Origin: Isoetes taiwanensis
Lineage: Eukaryota > Streptophyta > Lycopodiopsida > Isoetales > Isoetaceae
Direction of reading: 5' to 3'
DNA: 64,000 nucleotides
Assembly: GCA_021234155.1 (NCBI GenBank)
Contig: JAJEKV010000001.1
Location: forward strand, 27,791,768 to 27,855,767
Program-made: the position numbers and the translations under genes
Notes under the pieces: generated by a model
What the model was told of the DNA's origin: nothing
Database searches by the model: none
Seen by the model: only the letters and a program-made list of their open reading frames with translations
In this document: positions 44,680 to 56,280 of the stretch, in pieces
Layout of the letters: each line of letters opens with the position of its first letter
Numbering within the stretch: the stretch's first letter is position 1

Positions 44680-45850
44680 GAGGCCGCTGGAAGGAGTAAA
44701 ATTAATTCTTTGTACTGGAGGAATTGCATCACTAGCACATCCATGGATAATGAAGAATGCAATCCCTGTCATTAGAGGCCTGGGTGAAAGCATGTTAGGG
44801 CCTACATAAAAAATTACCAAAAAGGTACTTTTCTGTGTACTTCTGTGCAAGTACATAATTGTATTTTAAAGTACCTAGACTACAAGATTGACTAAAAGAA
44901 ATTGTGTTACGTTCAAGAGTAGTAGTACATACATGTTGTAAGGTACTTTGTGATGTCAAGAAGATGTTAAGAACTCAAATATATCATCATCTTTGACTAC
45001 CCAGAGTATTTTCCAAGTAGTTTCCAAAACATGTAGGCCCTAACATGCTCTTACCCGCCTAGAGGACGTTGGTCTACATGTAATGGAAATGTACAAGCCA
45101 GATGGTAAAGATGCAAGTGAGGCCTCTTATAGAAGGAAATATATCAAAATTGTTGTCAGTTAAATCTAGGATTTTGATTCAAACTCGGATGATGTGTAGT
45201 TTTAAAATTGTGACTACTTGTACCTGGCCATAAATTTTCTCCCATTAGCTTATAGGGTTGATCGCTTTAGTGGGGCCTACGATATTGTAGAAGCAGAAGA
45301 TGAAGACATATTACCGTTATTGGAAGAATAAGAATTGATAAACCACATGCCACGTCAAGCTTTGTCAAGCCTATTGAAAGGAAATGGATGCAAGGTTCAT
45401 CGAAAAGATTCATTTGTCAAGTTGCACCTACTAAATAGTCTGGAAAGGGTACTTGGAAGAGAGAGAGGGGTGGATTAGCCTCGGATGGTCATTTGCTTGT
45501 TATGTTGGCTTATCTATGATCAAGGCTATGCCTTTTATATTTTCACATTCCAACATCATATCAAACACAGAACTTTTGCATTATTTTGTTTTCCTTTTGG
45601 CTAATAAGATTTACGTAACATTTTGGAATTCTTTGCAGGATTTGCAGAGTTGGCAAGTTGTTATGATCTAATGCTTGGAGATTTCGATTTCCATGGATAG
45701 GACCTCCTGGAGAGGTTTTCATGAGTTCTAGTCCTCTGCAAATTAAGGCATTGCATCATTTTGTTTGGCTTTCTGAACCAATGTGGGGAAACGTCTTAAG
45801 GCAAATATTGCAAGAATATGCAGAATTGAAACAGGAAGGATATAATTTTA
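44680..45850 (+). pseudogene. PHP-domain protein relic, disrupted by a MITE
   Basis: PHP (polymerase and histidinol phosphatase) proteins are metal-dependent phosphoesterases. Plant nuclear genes encode a bacterial-like form. Frames show CTGGIASLAHPWIMKNAIPV (44.70-44.76 kb, the LAHP motif), then after the MITE EDVGLHVMEMYKPDGKDAS (45.06-45.12 kb). After a TTTGCAG acceptor comes FAELASCYDLMLGDFDFHG (45.64-45.70 kb, the DFHG metal motif), and then LHHFVWLSEPMWGNVLRQ and ILQEYAEL (45.75-45.83 kb, C-terminus). A stop follows DFHG, and the N-terminal HxH part is not found in the window. It is dead as read. Confidence 0.6.
44782..45056. mobile_element. 275-bp MITE with 4-bp target repeat
   Basis: Terminal inverted repeats: GGGTGAAAGCATGTTAGGGC (44782-) and, inverted at the right end, GGGTAAGAGCATGTTAGGGC (ending 45056). 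They run about 25 bp with two or three mismatches. GCCT flanks it on both sides (44778-44781 and 45057-45060). Removing the element with one GCCT rejoins ...VIRGL with EDVGLH... in frame, which proves a clean insertion into an exon. Confidence 0.85.
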
Positions 45851-47115
45851 ATAGGTAGGTTTGGTTGGAGGACATATCTTTACAGAAGGATACTCTGTCT
45901 CTCGCGGTGGTTGAGACAAGATGAAAGAATTCACCCTCTTCAGGTAGCAGATGAATTTAAACTGGAAGGGGCAACTGAAAGTGAAAATGGAAATCTAGCT
46001 TTCAATTAGTTGGTAACACAGCCTTTCACTTGGAGAAATAAAATTGCTCAAGTAAATGTGTGTCTCTTATGGTAAAATAGGCATGTGTACTTTAAACTGT
46101 CTGTATTGTTGCGAGTGATGTGCATATGGCCATTATAAAGTATTGGCATTGTTTACATGCGGAACCACATGCCTGAGACTAGAGACAAAAAGTTGAACAA
46201 CTTAGACTGATCATTGGTTGATTTATGTTCTTTATGCAACATGGTAAGTTTTTGGTCATTACATGTATCCAGTTATGATGGCATGATAGATTGTCCAGAA
46301 AGTTAAACTGCAACAAACAAACAGATTATATAAGGGTGTAAAAGTATAAGCCCGGTGGTTTAAGTCTTTTTAGTGAAAAAATTGAGATGTGCAAGTCTGC
46401 AAACCAAAAAAGGGTAGGCGTGTTCTTAGAAAATTTCATTGGCAATTGCTGGTTGTGAAAGAATTCGTAGATTTATAGTTCTGAAAAAAGCCATTTCAAG
46501 TAATTGCTAGTTGTGAAAGAATGTAAATTTATAAGTTTTGGAAAAGGTAGTTCAATTCAAAGTGGCTATGGCGAGTGGAAAGAAAATAGATGGACGGGTT
46601 ACAAGTGCATCCAGCAGCATCGGTCGAAAAATCGTCCTTGCACTTTCTCGCCATAGGCAATGCTTCCAAAGCGGTAGATGTTGTTTCAGAAATAAAAGCC
46701 CTTAATGACTCGTATTTTTTAATACAAGAAATTTATCACGGCGGACAAGGCCACCGCGAACATTTCCCTTTTCCAAAATCATCATGAAGGTTTTTCCAAG
46801 GTTTTTGAGTTTGGAAAAGAATCTAATAGAAGGTCGTTGTGAACATTTCTCTCAGCAACTTTATAGGTTCTCTCTATAGCTGTGAATAGCTGCCTCCCAA
46901 TAATATACTCGACCATGCAAGGATCGTTTCAGGGCATGGTTATGGTTTAGGCATGTTTCTGTGTTTTTTATCCACCCCATTTGATCTGATTTAATAAGGC
47001 TGTTTAAAATGTTAGAATTGGTCATCTAGGATTTGTTAGAGAATGATAGATGCTTGTGATAATATAGCAGGATGCGGTTTTGAACAAATTAAATAAGGGA
47101 CCATGTAAAACAAAA
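45851..47115. other. No supported gene; one curious frame
   Basis: AT-rich. A frame at 46590-46787 reads KAVDVVSEIKALNDSYFLIQ then GGQGHREHF. It recalls weakly the start of NERD-type nuclease domains, but is too short to call. In another frame MASGKKIDGRVTSASSSIGR begins at 46567. Confidence 0.3.
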
Positions 47116-47119
47116 GAGT

Positions 47120-48170
47120 CGAATTTTTTACACAGAAAGGCTAGGGTGGGGTTGCCTCCCTAGCACCCGTACAAAGATGTAGAGGTTCGAATAGGGGATG
47201 TGAAGTTGCGGATTGATGTAGAAGGATTCCAATTTAGAGCTGAAGTATATATGGAGGACATAGCAGATTGGGCATAGCCGATTTGAGGCAGGGGGGAAAA
47301 CTTGTGGAGTAGGTCGGGTTTTGCAAACAATTGCAGATCGAGCCCTTCCATACGAATATGACAACAAGGGAAATTGAGATTTACAGAGATCAGAAACTCA
47401 ATAAATAATACAGGCATGATGATTTTATGCCCTCTAAAGATGAGAGCATATTCTCGAGCTCTCCGGCTATGGAGTTCTGGTAATACACATTTACATTGTC
47501 TGAAAACTGAAATGCTACCAATACAGAATCAGAAGCTTCATCCAACAAAAAATGGCAAGAACATTGTTAATCAAATGTGCGAAGACCCAATTTCACCAAA
47601 TTTCTGTTTATCTGTCAATAGTAAAAATGGCTATGATTATCCACCTCTCCACCATCCCTGTTTGAACAAGAATACATTATCTTCATATAGGGTCAATTCT
47701 GCTGCAACGCGCTCTTATGTTCCATTGGTTCATCTACAATGGACCACGATTTCACAGATTGAAGAGCCTCTAAATCCATGTCGGGTCTATAAAGAATAAT
47801 AGAACTCTCCAATCGTTGACGCCATAAGCAAAGGGACAACTAAAGATCAAATGTCTGGACCTAGCGCCCACAGGAAGAATAAAAATTTCTTTGGTTGTAG
47901 AATTTGGGGAAAGGGATCCATCTTCACCAACGATTAATTGATGAATTCGGTCGGTACTCAGATCTGAAACAAACAAAAAATTATCAGATGGGTTGGTGAT
48001 AATCTAGTGAAGATGGGCCGTTTTTTGCCAGATCCTTCTATAGAGATAGGAAAGAGATCCATCAGAAGACCGTCTAGCAAGAAAAATTTTCCGAAAAATC
48101 CTAACCAGAAAACTATACCTAGGAAAAAAGAATACAGATGTCATCAAATTAAGGTGGAATAAAAGAATCG
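47120..48170 (-). pseudogene. Lactonase-type beta-propeller relic
   Basis: A minus-strand frame near 47.98-47.80 kb reads NPSDNFLFVSDLSTDRIHQL, VGEDGSLSPNST and PVGARSRHLIFSCPFAYGVN. Farther on (about 47.53-47.44 kb) it reads SDSVLVAFQFSDNVNVYYQN. These are blade motifs of the 6-phosphogluconolactonase / carboxymuconate cyclase family (Lactonase_7): PS..FL.V.D...D.I, G.RHL.F.P...AY.VN. This propeller family opens sugar or muconate lactones. Stops and frameshifts separate the pieces and no full-length frame exists. Confidence 0.55.
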
Positions 48171-49590
48171 AGTCTTAGGAATGTAAATTATATATGTGTT
48201 GATTGAACCGTCTAAATGTTATGAACATGCGGATTCTAGATGTTTGCAACTTTCTTCAAATCACCATCTACATTTACATTTACTTAGGGGTTCAATTCTA
48301 TAAATCTCATAATGACTTCTTCTAGTCTACACATCCTTTATTGCCTACCTCATACACATATATGTTTTCCTTTGTACGTCATTCTCATACTTTGGGTGTA
48401 GTTCCTATATCCAAACATACCTGGACCCCCAGCATCTAAAAGTGATCTTTAATATTGTAATACTGCATGTTAAAGCTACTTTCCCATGCAAAGTTCCTCA
48501 TTTGCTGGGTTCACTTTTAGGTGCCATACAATGTGTGTATTTGGGGGTTGACCACTACTTGGAGTAAATTTTGTATAAAAGGGGTCAAATTGGCCTTTCT
48601 AAACATCTTATTGGGGCGGAAGGGGTTTGTCACCCTCTACACACATGCATACCTCCTTCCGTATAAGTGTGTCCCTTGGAATTTGCTCGCTCTTGCCAAA
48701 GCGTTTACGCTTGTTTTGGCTTCCTAATGCACCTAAAATTGCATCAAAGTGCTCCCCATGTATTCATCTTCTTTTTTTGCATCTTTGCCGACATTGTAAT
48801 ATTTTTTTATGATTTGCTTATTGTTCTTGGTTGATCTTTAATTATGGATGTTGTTCTTTTGTAGGTGGATGCTTGTTAGCTTTGTATTAACTTTGTTCTT
48901 TAAATAGAATGATCTATGCTATGCTATATTCATATTGTACCTCATCTATGAATAATACTCTTACAACTTTTCCACGTTATAGGCAATTACGTTGGCAAAT
49001 AGTCTTTACAAGTTTTTTATTGGGGGAAAAAAGATTTATTCAAAACCAGAAGTTCTTTGCGCGTGCTGAACCATTGAGAGTACATATAAATATAGAGGAA
49101 AAGATGTAGCTAAAATTGAAAAGGAAAATAAGAAGCTTTTATTATTTTATTGGTTTATATTTTTAAGAGCTTGTTATTTTTAAGCGTAACAAAGTTTTCA
49201 AGAATTTTTTTGGTTTATCTTTTTAAGGTTTTATTATTTTAAAACCCAAAAAATACAAAGGCAGCTAGGAGTTTTTGTTGGACAGCCGCTTGCATGACGA
49301 AGGATACCCAGATGAGCTGGGTAGCCTGCCTAACCATGATGACTCGCATTTTGAGATTGCATATTTATCAATTCATTGGAGATGCTGGGAGGAGGAGGGG
49401 CTAGATGATGGGAAATGCATGTGGATCGTGCACTAGTCATTAGCTCTTCATCTACGTCGTAAGTTTAAATTATCTCGTGGTGGGGAAGAGCAGATTCTAC
49501 AACAAGTTTAGGAGATAAAAGTAGTGGAAAAAAGTTGTAAAAAGACTAAAGTACTACAAAAAATATTATCTAGGGAACATAAAGTTATCT
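48171..49590. other. No gene seen
   Basis: AT-rich, no coding frame of note. An imperfect inverted repeat (GCATCTAAAAGTGA near 48.43 kb, TTCACTTTTAGGTGC near 48.52 kb) could be a tiny MITE. Confidence 0.35.
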
Positions 49591-49592
49591 AA

Positions 49593-50149
49593 ACGTAATA
49601 AACGGGAGGTCAAGATTACTGTCAAATTCCGTCCCTCCAATTTTCGCGTAACATTCTTCGCCACTTGCAGAGCGGCGCCGCTTTGCTCTGTTTCAATGCA
49701 CCGCTTTGCTCTGAATCTGCGCCGCTTTGCTCTGTTTCAACGCCGCTCTTCAGAACGACCTTCAAGGTCACTGCCGGAACAAAGAAGCTCTGTTTTTGTA
49801 GAGCTCTGTTTCAAAACGACCTTCAAGGACACTGCCGGAACAAAGAAGCTCTGTTTTCAGAAGTAGGTTGAAGGACTCAAAGCGGAGAGCCAGCAATAGG
49901 TATCTGGCTTGCTTAAAGAACTCGGATGATGGCTATGGCGTCAAAAGGTCGGGAAAGGGGCTTCCAGCGTTTCTTTGGTGCAGCTTTGGTGATACTTCTT
50001 TAAAAAATGCACAAGATTTTGCCCTATTCCGACTAGAACAGGATTCTGAGACCTTGATTCGATTTGCACCAGAAAAGAGGCGCTGGAACAGATGATTTCA
50101 AGAATTTTAGTCTTCATTTTCGTAATCTTGACCTCCCTGTTTATTACGT
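49593..50149. mobile_element. 0.56-kb element with terminal inverted repeats
   Basis: Left repeat GTAATAAACGGGAGGTCAAG (from 49595) is matched inverted at 50122-50147 (CTTGACCTCCCTGTTTATTAC), 25 of 26 positions with one indel. Inside are GC-rich short tandem units (GCGCCGCTTTGCTCTGTTTC, three times at 49672-49750) and two copies of ACGACCTTCAAGG..ACTGCCGG (49756-49850). No transposase. A GC-rich palindrome lies immediately to the right, as in the 37.6-kb element. Confidence 0.65.
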
Positions 50150-50161
50150 CCCGTAATTGAT

Positions 50162-50299
50162 GGCACAGGGGCACTCCGCCCTCGTAGGGGCTCTTGGCGG
50201 CGCCGCCAGCCTCGGCGGCACTCGCGGCTCCGCCGCTCCTGCGCCGCCTCGGCTGGCGGCGCCGCCTCAAGCCCCTACGGGCGGAATGCCTCCCCTGCC
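50162..50299. repeat. GC-rich palindrome
   Basis: Arms GGCACAGGGGCACTCCGCCC..GTAGGGGCT..GGCGGCGCCGCC (50162-50210) and its inverted match (50254-50299), with a loop of about 40 bases that is itself built of CGGCGG units. The 110-codon minus-strand frame here is an artefact. Confidence 0.85.
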
Positions 50300-50599
50300 G
50301 TACTAAATACCATACTCAATCTACTTGTATAATGTCGTAATAATAAATTAGTTTTAAATTGGATGCATTTAATTCAGCTTGTAAACGTATTGTCTTTATC
50401 TTAACCTCAGATCATAACAAGCTCTTGACTTATATTATGAACTTTTGACTTTGTTCTATTGAAAGTTATTCAATGAGAGCAGTTATGGATCGCATCTATA
50501 ATGAATGCGAAATAGGTGATGATTTGGGCCGGGCTAAAAAAGAATAAGGAAAAAGTACCCATTCCTGAAGTAAATAGTCTAGGTACTTTGGTAGGTTCC

Positions 50600-50728
50600 A
50601 AAAGTGAAGACTCGTAGCATGCTCTTAATCCTGATAGTAATACGCTTGCTGCTCTCTTTTTGTTTGGGTCCCATAGGCCAATTGGTCTCCGTGGATGATA
50701 AAAAATCTATTCTATTCTATTTTATTCT
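50600..50728 (+). mobile_element. LINE 3' end with (TTCTA)n tail
   Basis: Very short 5'-truncated copy: TTAATCCTGATAGTAATACG, GGGTCCCATAGGCCAATTGG, TCTCCGTGGATGATAAAA, then about four TTCTA units. Same 3' end as at 661-864 and, inverted, at 54.6 and 60.0 kb. Confidence 0.8.
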
Positions 50729-50944
50729 TACTCAAATAGTTTGAAACCTCTTTAACATACGTAGTTGCAATACTTCAACTCCTCATAGATTAGCAATTAG
50801 GCATCATATAACATGTTTTTGAGACATCATTGCAAGTAAAAAGGGACCAATAAACTTATAAAGCTAGTAAACTCATTCTTTGATTGGCTTGGTGTAAATA
50901 ATGATAGACAAATGGAGTTCCAGGGTCATAGCACCCTCCACTTC

Positions 50945-50945
<1 letters not shown>

Positions 50946-51027
<82 letters not shown>
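50946..51027 (+). repeat. (GATA)n microsatellite
   Basis: About 20 GATA units followed by GTATTTTAACGTCACG. That resembles the minus-strand LINE 3' end (TATTTTTACGTCCGCGG) at 17.48 kb, so this too may be a LINE tail. Confidence 0.9.
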
Positions 51028-51591
51028 TATTTTAACGTCACGCCACTAGGCAGCATCCAACTGGACAGAACGATCCATGATTCATTTAGAATGATTTAGT
51101 TGGTAATTGGAAAGAATATTATATTGCTAAATCCCTTACTGGAGATGTTTTGTGCTTGCAACATTGCTCAGATTATCGATGATGATCTAAGTATCATTTC
51201 ATGTGGCAATGAATCATCCTTTCCTTCAATATCTTACTTCAAGCTCAATACTCGCTGGCTAGAGTTTTTTTAAAGCAATGCTATGCAATTTAGTAGTTTT
51301 GTATAACATCTATCTTGGGGATGGCGAGGGTAGTAGAGGCCACTCAATGGATGAAGACTTGCTAAAAGGTTTGGGGAAGGTTGAAACGTACCAAAGGTGT
51401 GGAAGCCTTTTTGGGCCACGTGCACCTTTGAACCTTCAAGCCTTTGGTGCAAAGGAGGCTATGGTCCAAAGAAGGGCCAAAGGATATGCATGATATATAT
51501 TTGCTCGAAGACAAGCTCAGGGGCAGCTATGCTTTGGCTGGGAGCTCATGGTTGGGTGATCAGATACCTTGCAATCAAGAGTCTGTTTTAG

Positions 51592-51603
51592 TGGTATCAG
51601 AGC
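51592..51603 (+). promoter_or_regulatory. tRNA-Met primer-binding site
   Basis: TGGTATCAGAGC, identical to the site at 11067. It marks the start of the internal region of the gypsy element that follows. The LTR to its left could not be bounded confidently. Confidence 0.8.
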
Positions 51604-51614
51604 AACAAGCTTTG

Positions 51615-52580
51615 ATGGCCGATTCTTCTGCCAATGCTAACTTTAAAGAAGCGGAACTCAACGAGAAACTTCTTGAGTTGGAGAATGACAATTAATGATA
51701 AAAGAGAAACTTGCAGCAACCAAGACTCATATTGCGGAGCTGCATGAGTTGGATTCTCTTCGAGTGCAGGTGGCGCAATTGCAGCAAGTTGCAGGGCATC
51801 CATAGAGTGGCATCAAGACTAGTGCCAATGTCAAGATTGAATTCAAAATGTATTCTGCTGATACTAGTAACGCGGATGAGCCTTTCTCATGGCTACATAA
51901 TTTGAATTCATATTTTGCCAAAAGATGGTGTTGCAAAGGACTGGTGGTTGGATATCCAATTACCCCAACTAGCCGATCAACCCATTAATATGTTTGTGGA
52001 ATTTGAAAAGCAAATTAAAAATTGTTTTTTTTTTTTAAATCATATTTGGGAGCGAGATTTTATCTTGAGTGGAATAAATTGACCCAACAAATCATGGAAA
52101 CAATTTGAGCCTTCTCTACACGATTTTTATAGAAAGGCCTCTAACTTGGTAAAAATGATATCAAGAAGTCTGAAAAACTCATGGGTGGGGTTCATCATTA
52201 GGTGTGGACGAAGCTCGGTCTTCAAGTTTCTAATCTTTCTTAGGGTGAGCTCTGTAAAATGGCAGAGAAAGTAGAAGAGGGAGGTGTGGCCATCATGGAA
52301 ACAATTTAATGCTCAAAAAGTCCTCAAGGTGTCAATGAAAGAGGTGGGTGGTTTTTGGGAGAAACCAATAGGGTCTGCTACGGGGTCTAGGGTATTCAAA
52401 TGCTCGCATGCGGACATTGCATATAATGTATCTGTTGGGGCCAGGGAGCCGAGTGAATCTTATCAGGCATGCAAGAAGCAGCTAATGCAGGAGAATAAGT
52501 GTTTTGTATGTTATTATACTGACCATAAGTTTATGAATATCCTACTTATCTCGAGAAGAATAAAAGGAAAAGTATAGGAA
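51615..52580 (+). pseudogene. Gypsy gag
   Basis: Starts MADSSANANFKEAELNEKL at 51615, with a stop after about 26 codons. In other frames FKMYSADTSNADEPFSWLHN (near 51.85 kb) and a capsid-like stretch follow. The nucleocapsid knuckle near 52.50 kb (CFVCYYTDHKF) has lost its last cysteine. Gag packages the element's RNA. Confidence 0.6.
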
Positions 52581-52699
52581 ATAAGTTTGTTTTTAAGTCA
52601 AGGACAAGAAAGAAGACGAAAGTAAGAAAGTAGCCTCTGTTTAGAGAGGTGGCAAAGGGAAAAAGGTGGCTACTGTCTGGGAGAAATTGGATACGATTT

Positions 52700-53065
52700 C
52701 TGTTGAGAATAGTAGTCTCTTACAGCTTTGGGCTACTATTCGAGATCAAAAAGTGCATATCCTATTTGATCTAGGTAGTGAGGTTGATTTCATTTCTGCT
52801 AAGTTGGTAGATGAACTGAAATTAACTTCTATTTGTTTATAAAGTGATGTAGAATTGTCTTTCGCTTTCTTGAATATTGTCCCTTCACCTTCTTCATTCA
52901 TGGTCAAGGATGTTGAATTTCAACCGCAGGGATACATTTGTATATGTTCTTTCATAGTATCTGATCTTGGAACTATGGATGTTATTCTAGGAATGTTGTG
53001 GCACAAGGCTATCAATCCCCTTATAGATTGGAAGGCTGGAATTGTTATTATGTTATCCTTGTAAG
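52700..53065 (+). pseudogene. Gypsy aspartic protease
   Basis: DQKVHILFDLGSEVDFIS (near 52.75 kb) is the active-site region, with D-L-G in place of the canonical D-[ST]-G. The second half reads YICICSFIVSDLGTMDVILG and WHKAINPLIDW (52.93-53.03 kb). It processes Gag-Pol in intact elements. Here there is a stop between the halves. Confidence 0.75.
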
Positions 53066-53389
53066 GGGATAAAAAGACCTTAGAATTTGTAAAGAATGAC
53101 ATTGTTTCTCCAATTCCAATAGTTTCAGTTGTACAGTTTAAGCATTTGGCAATGAAAACTCGTTTTATGAATTTGGTGGTTTTGCATCCTAAGTCTAGTT
53201 CATCTCCATTGAATGAGCAAGGAATTGTCCTTTTGCAATGTTATGCTGATGTCTTTTCAAGTGAAATTCTACAAAATTTGCCTCCCCAAAGTCTAGAGAA
53301 CCACGGGATTGATCTTCTGGGAAAGAACCTTCTAATCAAGCTCCTTATCAGAGAATGCATGCCCATTACTTCAAGCTGGATTGATCCGC

Positions 53390-54540
53390 TATAATCTTCA
53401 GCTTTTGGTTCTCCTGCCTTCTTGGTCATGAAGAAAGATAATTCATGTGCATGGGTATAGATTATCACGCTTTGAACAACATAACCATTAAAAATAAGTT
53501 CCTTATACCAAGGGCGAATGATTTGTTTGGTTAACTCCAAGATGCCACGGTTTTTAACTGTCTTGATCTTAAGTCAGGGTATTGGCAACCTAAGGTTACA
53601 CCTAAAGATGTCCATAAGACTGCGATTCGTACGATCTTTAGACATTATAAGTTTTTGGTCATAGCATTTAGACTTACAAATATGCCAACTTCTTTTTTGA
53701 GGTTAATGGGTGAATATTTGATGATGTGCATAGTGCCCATATTGTCTTTTTTTTAAATAACATATTAGTTTTTAGTAAGTCTGAGGGAGACCATTATTTG
53801 CATTTGTGAGAAGTTTTTCGTGGACTGAGGGAGGAGTCTATTACTCTTAATCCTAATAAAAGTGTCTTTTTCCAATCGGCAATTGAATATTAGGGTCATA
53901 TTGTCTACGCTGAGGGTCTGAAAGTGGATCCCAGTAAGATACAAGTGCTTGTGGATTGACTATACCTACTTCGATTGCTGCATTGTATTCCATTTTGGGT
54001 TCATACATCCACTATATGAAGTTTGTATAAAATTTTGCTTATCTAGCTTCAAATCTTTATTTGTTGCTACATAAAGATGGTCCTTTCCAATGGAATAATA
54101 ATCAATAGTTCACTTTCCAAGTTTTGAAGGATGCCATGGTTAATCCTCCCGTTTTGCATTTGCCAAAGTTTGATCTACCTTACTTGTTATATGTTGATGC
54201 AAGTGGTATGGTTTTGGGTGCAATTTTGATGCAGGATGGTCATCCTATTGCTTATGAAATTCAAAAATTTTCTGACACGGAATGTAGATATAGTGTCTAT
54301 AATAAGGAATTTCTACTTGTGATTCATGCTTTGAAAATGTGGCAACAACTATTTTTTAGGGCCAATGACAGTTTATATTTGACTGGCCACCAAAGCATTA
54401 AGCATAATGTTTCGCAGAAAACATTATCGTGTTGCTTTTATGCAGCAATATGATTTCTTGGTGAACTAATGTCCTGGTAAAGAGAATGTTGTGGCAGATG
54501 CTTTAAGTCGAGGTTATATAGTTTATTCTCTTATATAGCA
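53390..54540 (+). pseudogene. Gypsy reverse transcriptase and RNase H
   Basis: RT is heavily decayed between 53.39 and 54.12 kb, with only scattered motifs such as LDLKSGYWQ-like sequence near 53.57 kb. RNase H is clear at 54124-54453: FDLPYLLYVDASGMVLGAIL, QKFSDTECRYSVYNKEFLLV, HALKMWQQ. Then GKENVVADALSRGY follows near 54.48 kb in another frame. Confidence 0.75.
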
Positions 54541-54597
54541 TAATTCAACCACTTAGACGAAATGAAGTCATTGTATGCCATTGACTATGATTTTAAA

Positions 54598-55090
54598 AAT
54601 AGAATAGAATAGAATGTATTTGTATCATCCAAGGAGATCAATTGACCTATGAACCCCAAACAAAGAAAACAACAGGCACATTACTATCAGGATTAAAAAA
54701 CATCGCTTGAAGGGTTTTCAGGGGAAAAACCTTGGAAGTAATAGGCATGCTGATAAACTATACAAAGTTGTACAATGATGTATTGAGGTACAATTCAATG
54801 GTGTGTCAGAGGACATAGCTAAGTGTATGTATCTATGACTCTTGAAGATATGATCCCAGTAGGCCCACAGAAGACATATCTAGCAGCACATATAGTGGCT
54901 GATTAGGCGGGACTAACTGAACATAGCATGCCCGGATATGGTCCTATGTGGGACAGTTCTAAAGGGTGTGGCATTCATCCTCAATGGCTCCCCGCTGACA
55001 ACATTAACAAATCATGTCCTCGCGTGCCTCCCGAGTCCATCTGCCTGTCTTAATGCAGAGGCGATCATTTAAATAGAAGCTATCAGTCTG
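54598..55090 (-). mobile_element. LINE 3' end nested in the gypsy element
   Basis: Minus strand: a decayed C-terminus (CIKTGRWTREAREDMIC, GAIEDECHTL, 55.06-54.96 kb), then the 3'-UTR hairpin (AAGGTTTTTCCCC..GAAAACCC, about 54.74-54.70 kb), then the TTCTA tail (plus-strand GAATA units 54598-54614). It sits between RNase H and integrase of the host element. Confidence 0.8.
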
Positions 55091-55121
55091 CGCTTCCTGG
55101 GTATTTGGTTATTGGCTCAAA

Positions 55122-55560
55122 GTGGCAATTCGATATAAGATCGTTACTAGGTTTTCATATAAAGGTCCAAAGCTATGCATTGGCCGTGACTTTAGACCAC
55201 TTATTCTTAGAATGGTCCATGTTGCACTAACTGCTGGTCATCGTGGCATGGGGGCGACCTTTCCATACCTTGTTTGGCCTGGATTGCGGAGGGATGTCTT
55301 GGTTCGTATTTATCATTGTGTAACTTGCCACGGATACAAAAAGCGAACAAGAAACCTCATGGTGTTACTTTATCCTTACCTATTCCGGAAGCGAAGTAGG
55401 AGCAGATCACTATAGATTTTTATTTTTGGTCTTTCCGCAAATTCTTGCAAGAATAATGTTATTTGGACGACTGTTGATTGTTTAACTAAGCATGCACATT
55501 TCACTCTTGTTCAGACAAGTTGACAGCTTATAGTGTGGCTACGCTCTTTATCAAAGAGAT
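55122..55560 (+). pseudogene. Gypsy integrase, amino half
   Basis: The HHCC zinc-binding domain is present: H..L.AGHRGMGATFPYLVWP then RIYHCVTCHGYK (55.22-55.34 kb). The start of the catalytic core follows in other frames (ITIDFYFW near 55.41 kb). It ends where the next LTR starts. Confidence 0.75.
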
Positions 55561-55578
55561 ATTTAGGCTACATAAGTT

Positions 55579-56240
55579 GTGATACGAATATGGTAGCTCG
55601 AGGGAGTGGTCTCGGATGTTAGTCTTGATGGACTAACATGGGTGCATAAATCTGGCAAGTTATTGGCAAGGATAAGCAATCAAATGGCAAAGAGCAACCT
55701 TGGACTATGATTTAAATAATAATATCAAGGGAAAGTTATTTTTATAGTCAAGGGGCATCAACGAAATCTTGTAAATCTAAGGTTAAAAAATAGCCAAGGT
55801 TTATGGCTATTAATAAAAGGATTGAATTAAAAGGGCACTTTACCTTTTACGACGGAGTGAGGACGGAAATAGAAAAGGGTCTTTGACCTTTTTAAAAAGG
55901 GATGTTGACCTGTTATAAAACAGGTCAGCAACTGCAAGCAAGAAACTTCATAGCGAGTTCTTCTGCTCCAAGATTCGGTTCTACGCAGACCGGATTTCCT
56001 GCCTTGGCCATGATTATTCTAGTTTCTATAACTTCCATTCGACTGTATACAAGATTGGATCTAGGAGTTGTGTCAAGATTTTGCCATTGCCTACAAGCCT
56101 TGCCATGATTCTGCCAGTATTTAGCACAAATTGATCCGGTTGGGCGGTGAACTACCGAAATTGTTATTAAGCCTTGAATCTTCATATGTATTTGTAATAT
56201 GAAGTTCGATAAATACAAGTTATTGTCTTGATTCATGTCA
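55579..56240 (+). repeat. Long terminal repeat of a second LTR element
   Basis: Begins TGATACGAATATGG and ends TTGATTCATGTCA. It is followed after two bases by a degenerate primer-binding site (TGGTATTAGAG, 56243). About 660 bp. It truncates the gypsy integrase to its left. The left edge is less sure than the right. Confidence 0.55.
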
Positions 56241-56280
56241 ATTGGTATTAGAGTCTGTTAATTCTGCCAGTACGGTATCA

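Larger units (their letters stand above)
51592..55578 (+). mobile_element. Ty3/gypsy element with a nested LINE
   Basis: Plus-strand order: primer-binding site, gag, protease, RT, RNase H, integrase. It is split at 54.6-55.09 kb by a minus-strand LINE 3' fragment and truncated at about 55.58 kb, where a second LTR begins. All frames are broken. The order and the GPY-free integrase fragment fit Ty3/gypsy. Confidence 0.85.

Noticed and set aside
46590-46787. NERD-type nuclease domain
   Set aside because: Only a dozen residues look similar and the frame stops at once; not enough to call.
49941-50270. Arg/Ala/Gly-rich minus-strand frame
   Set aside because: Its N-terminus is the GC-rich palindrome; composition, not selection, explains it.
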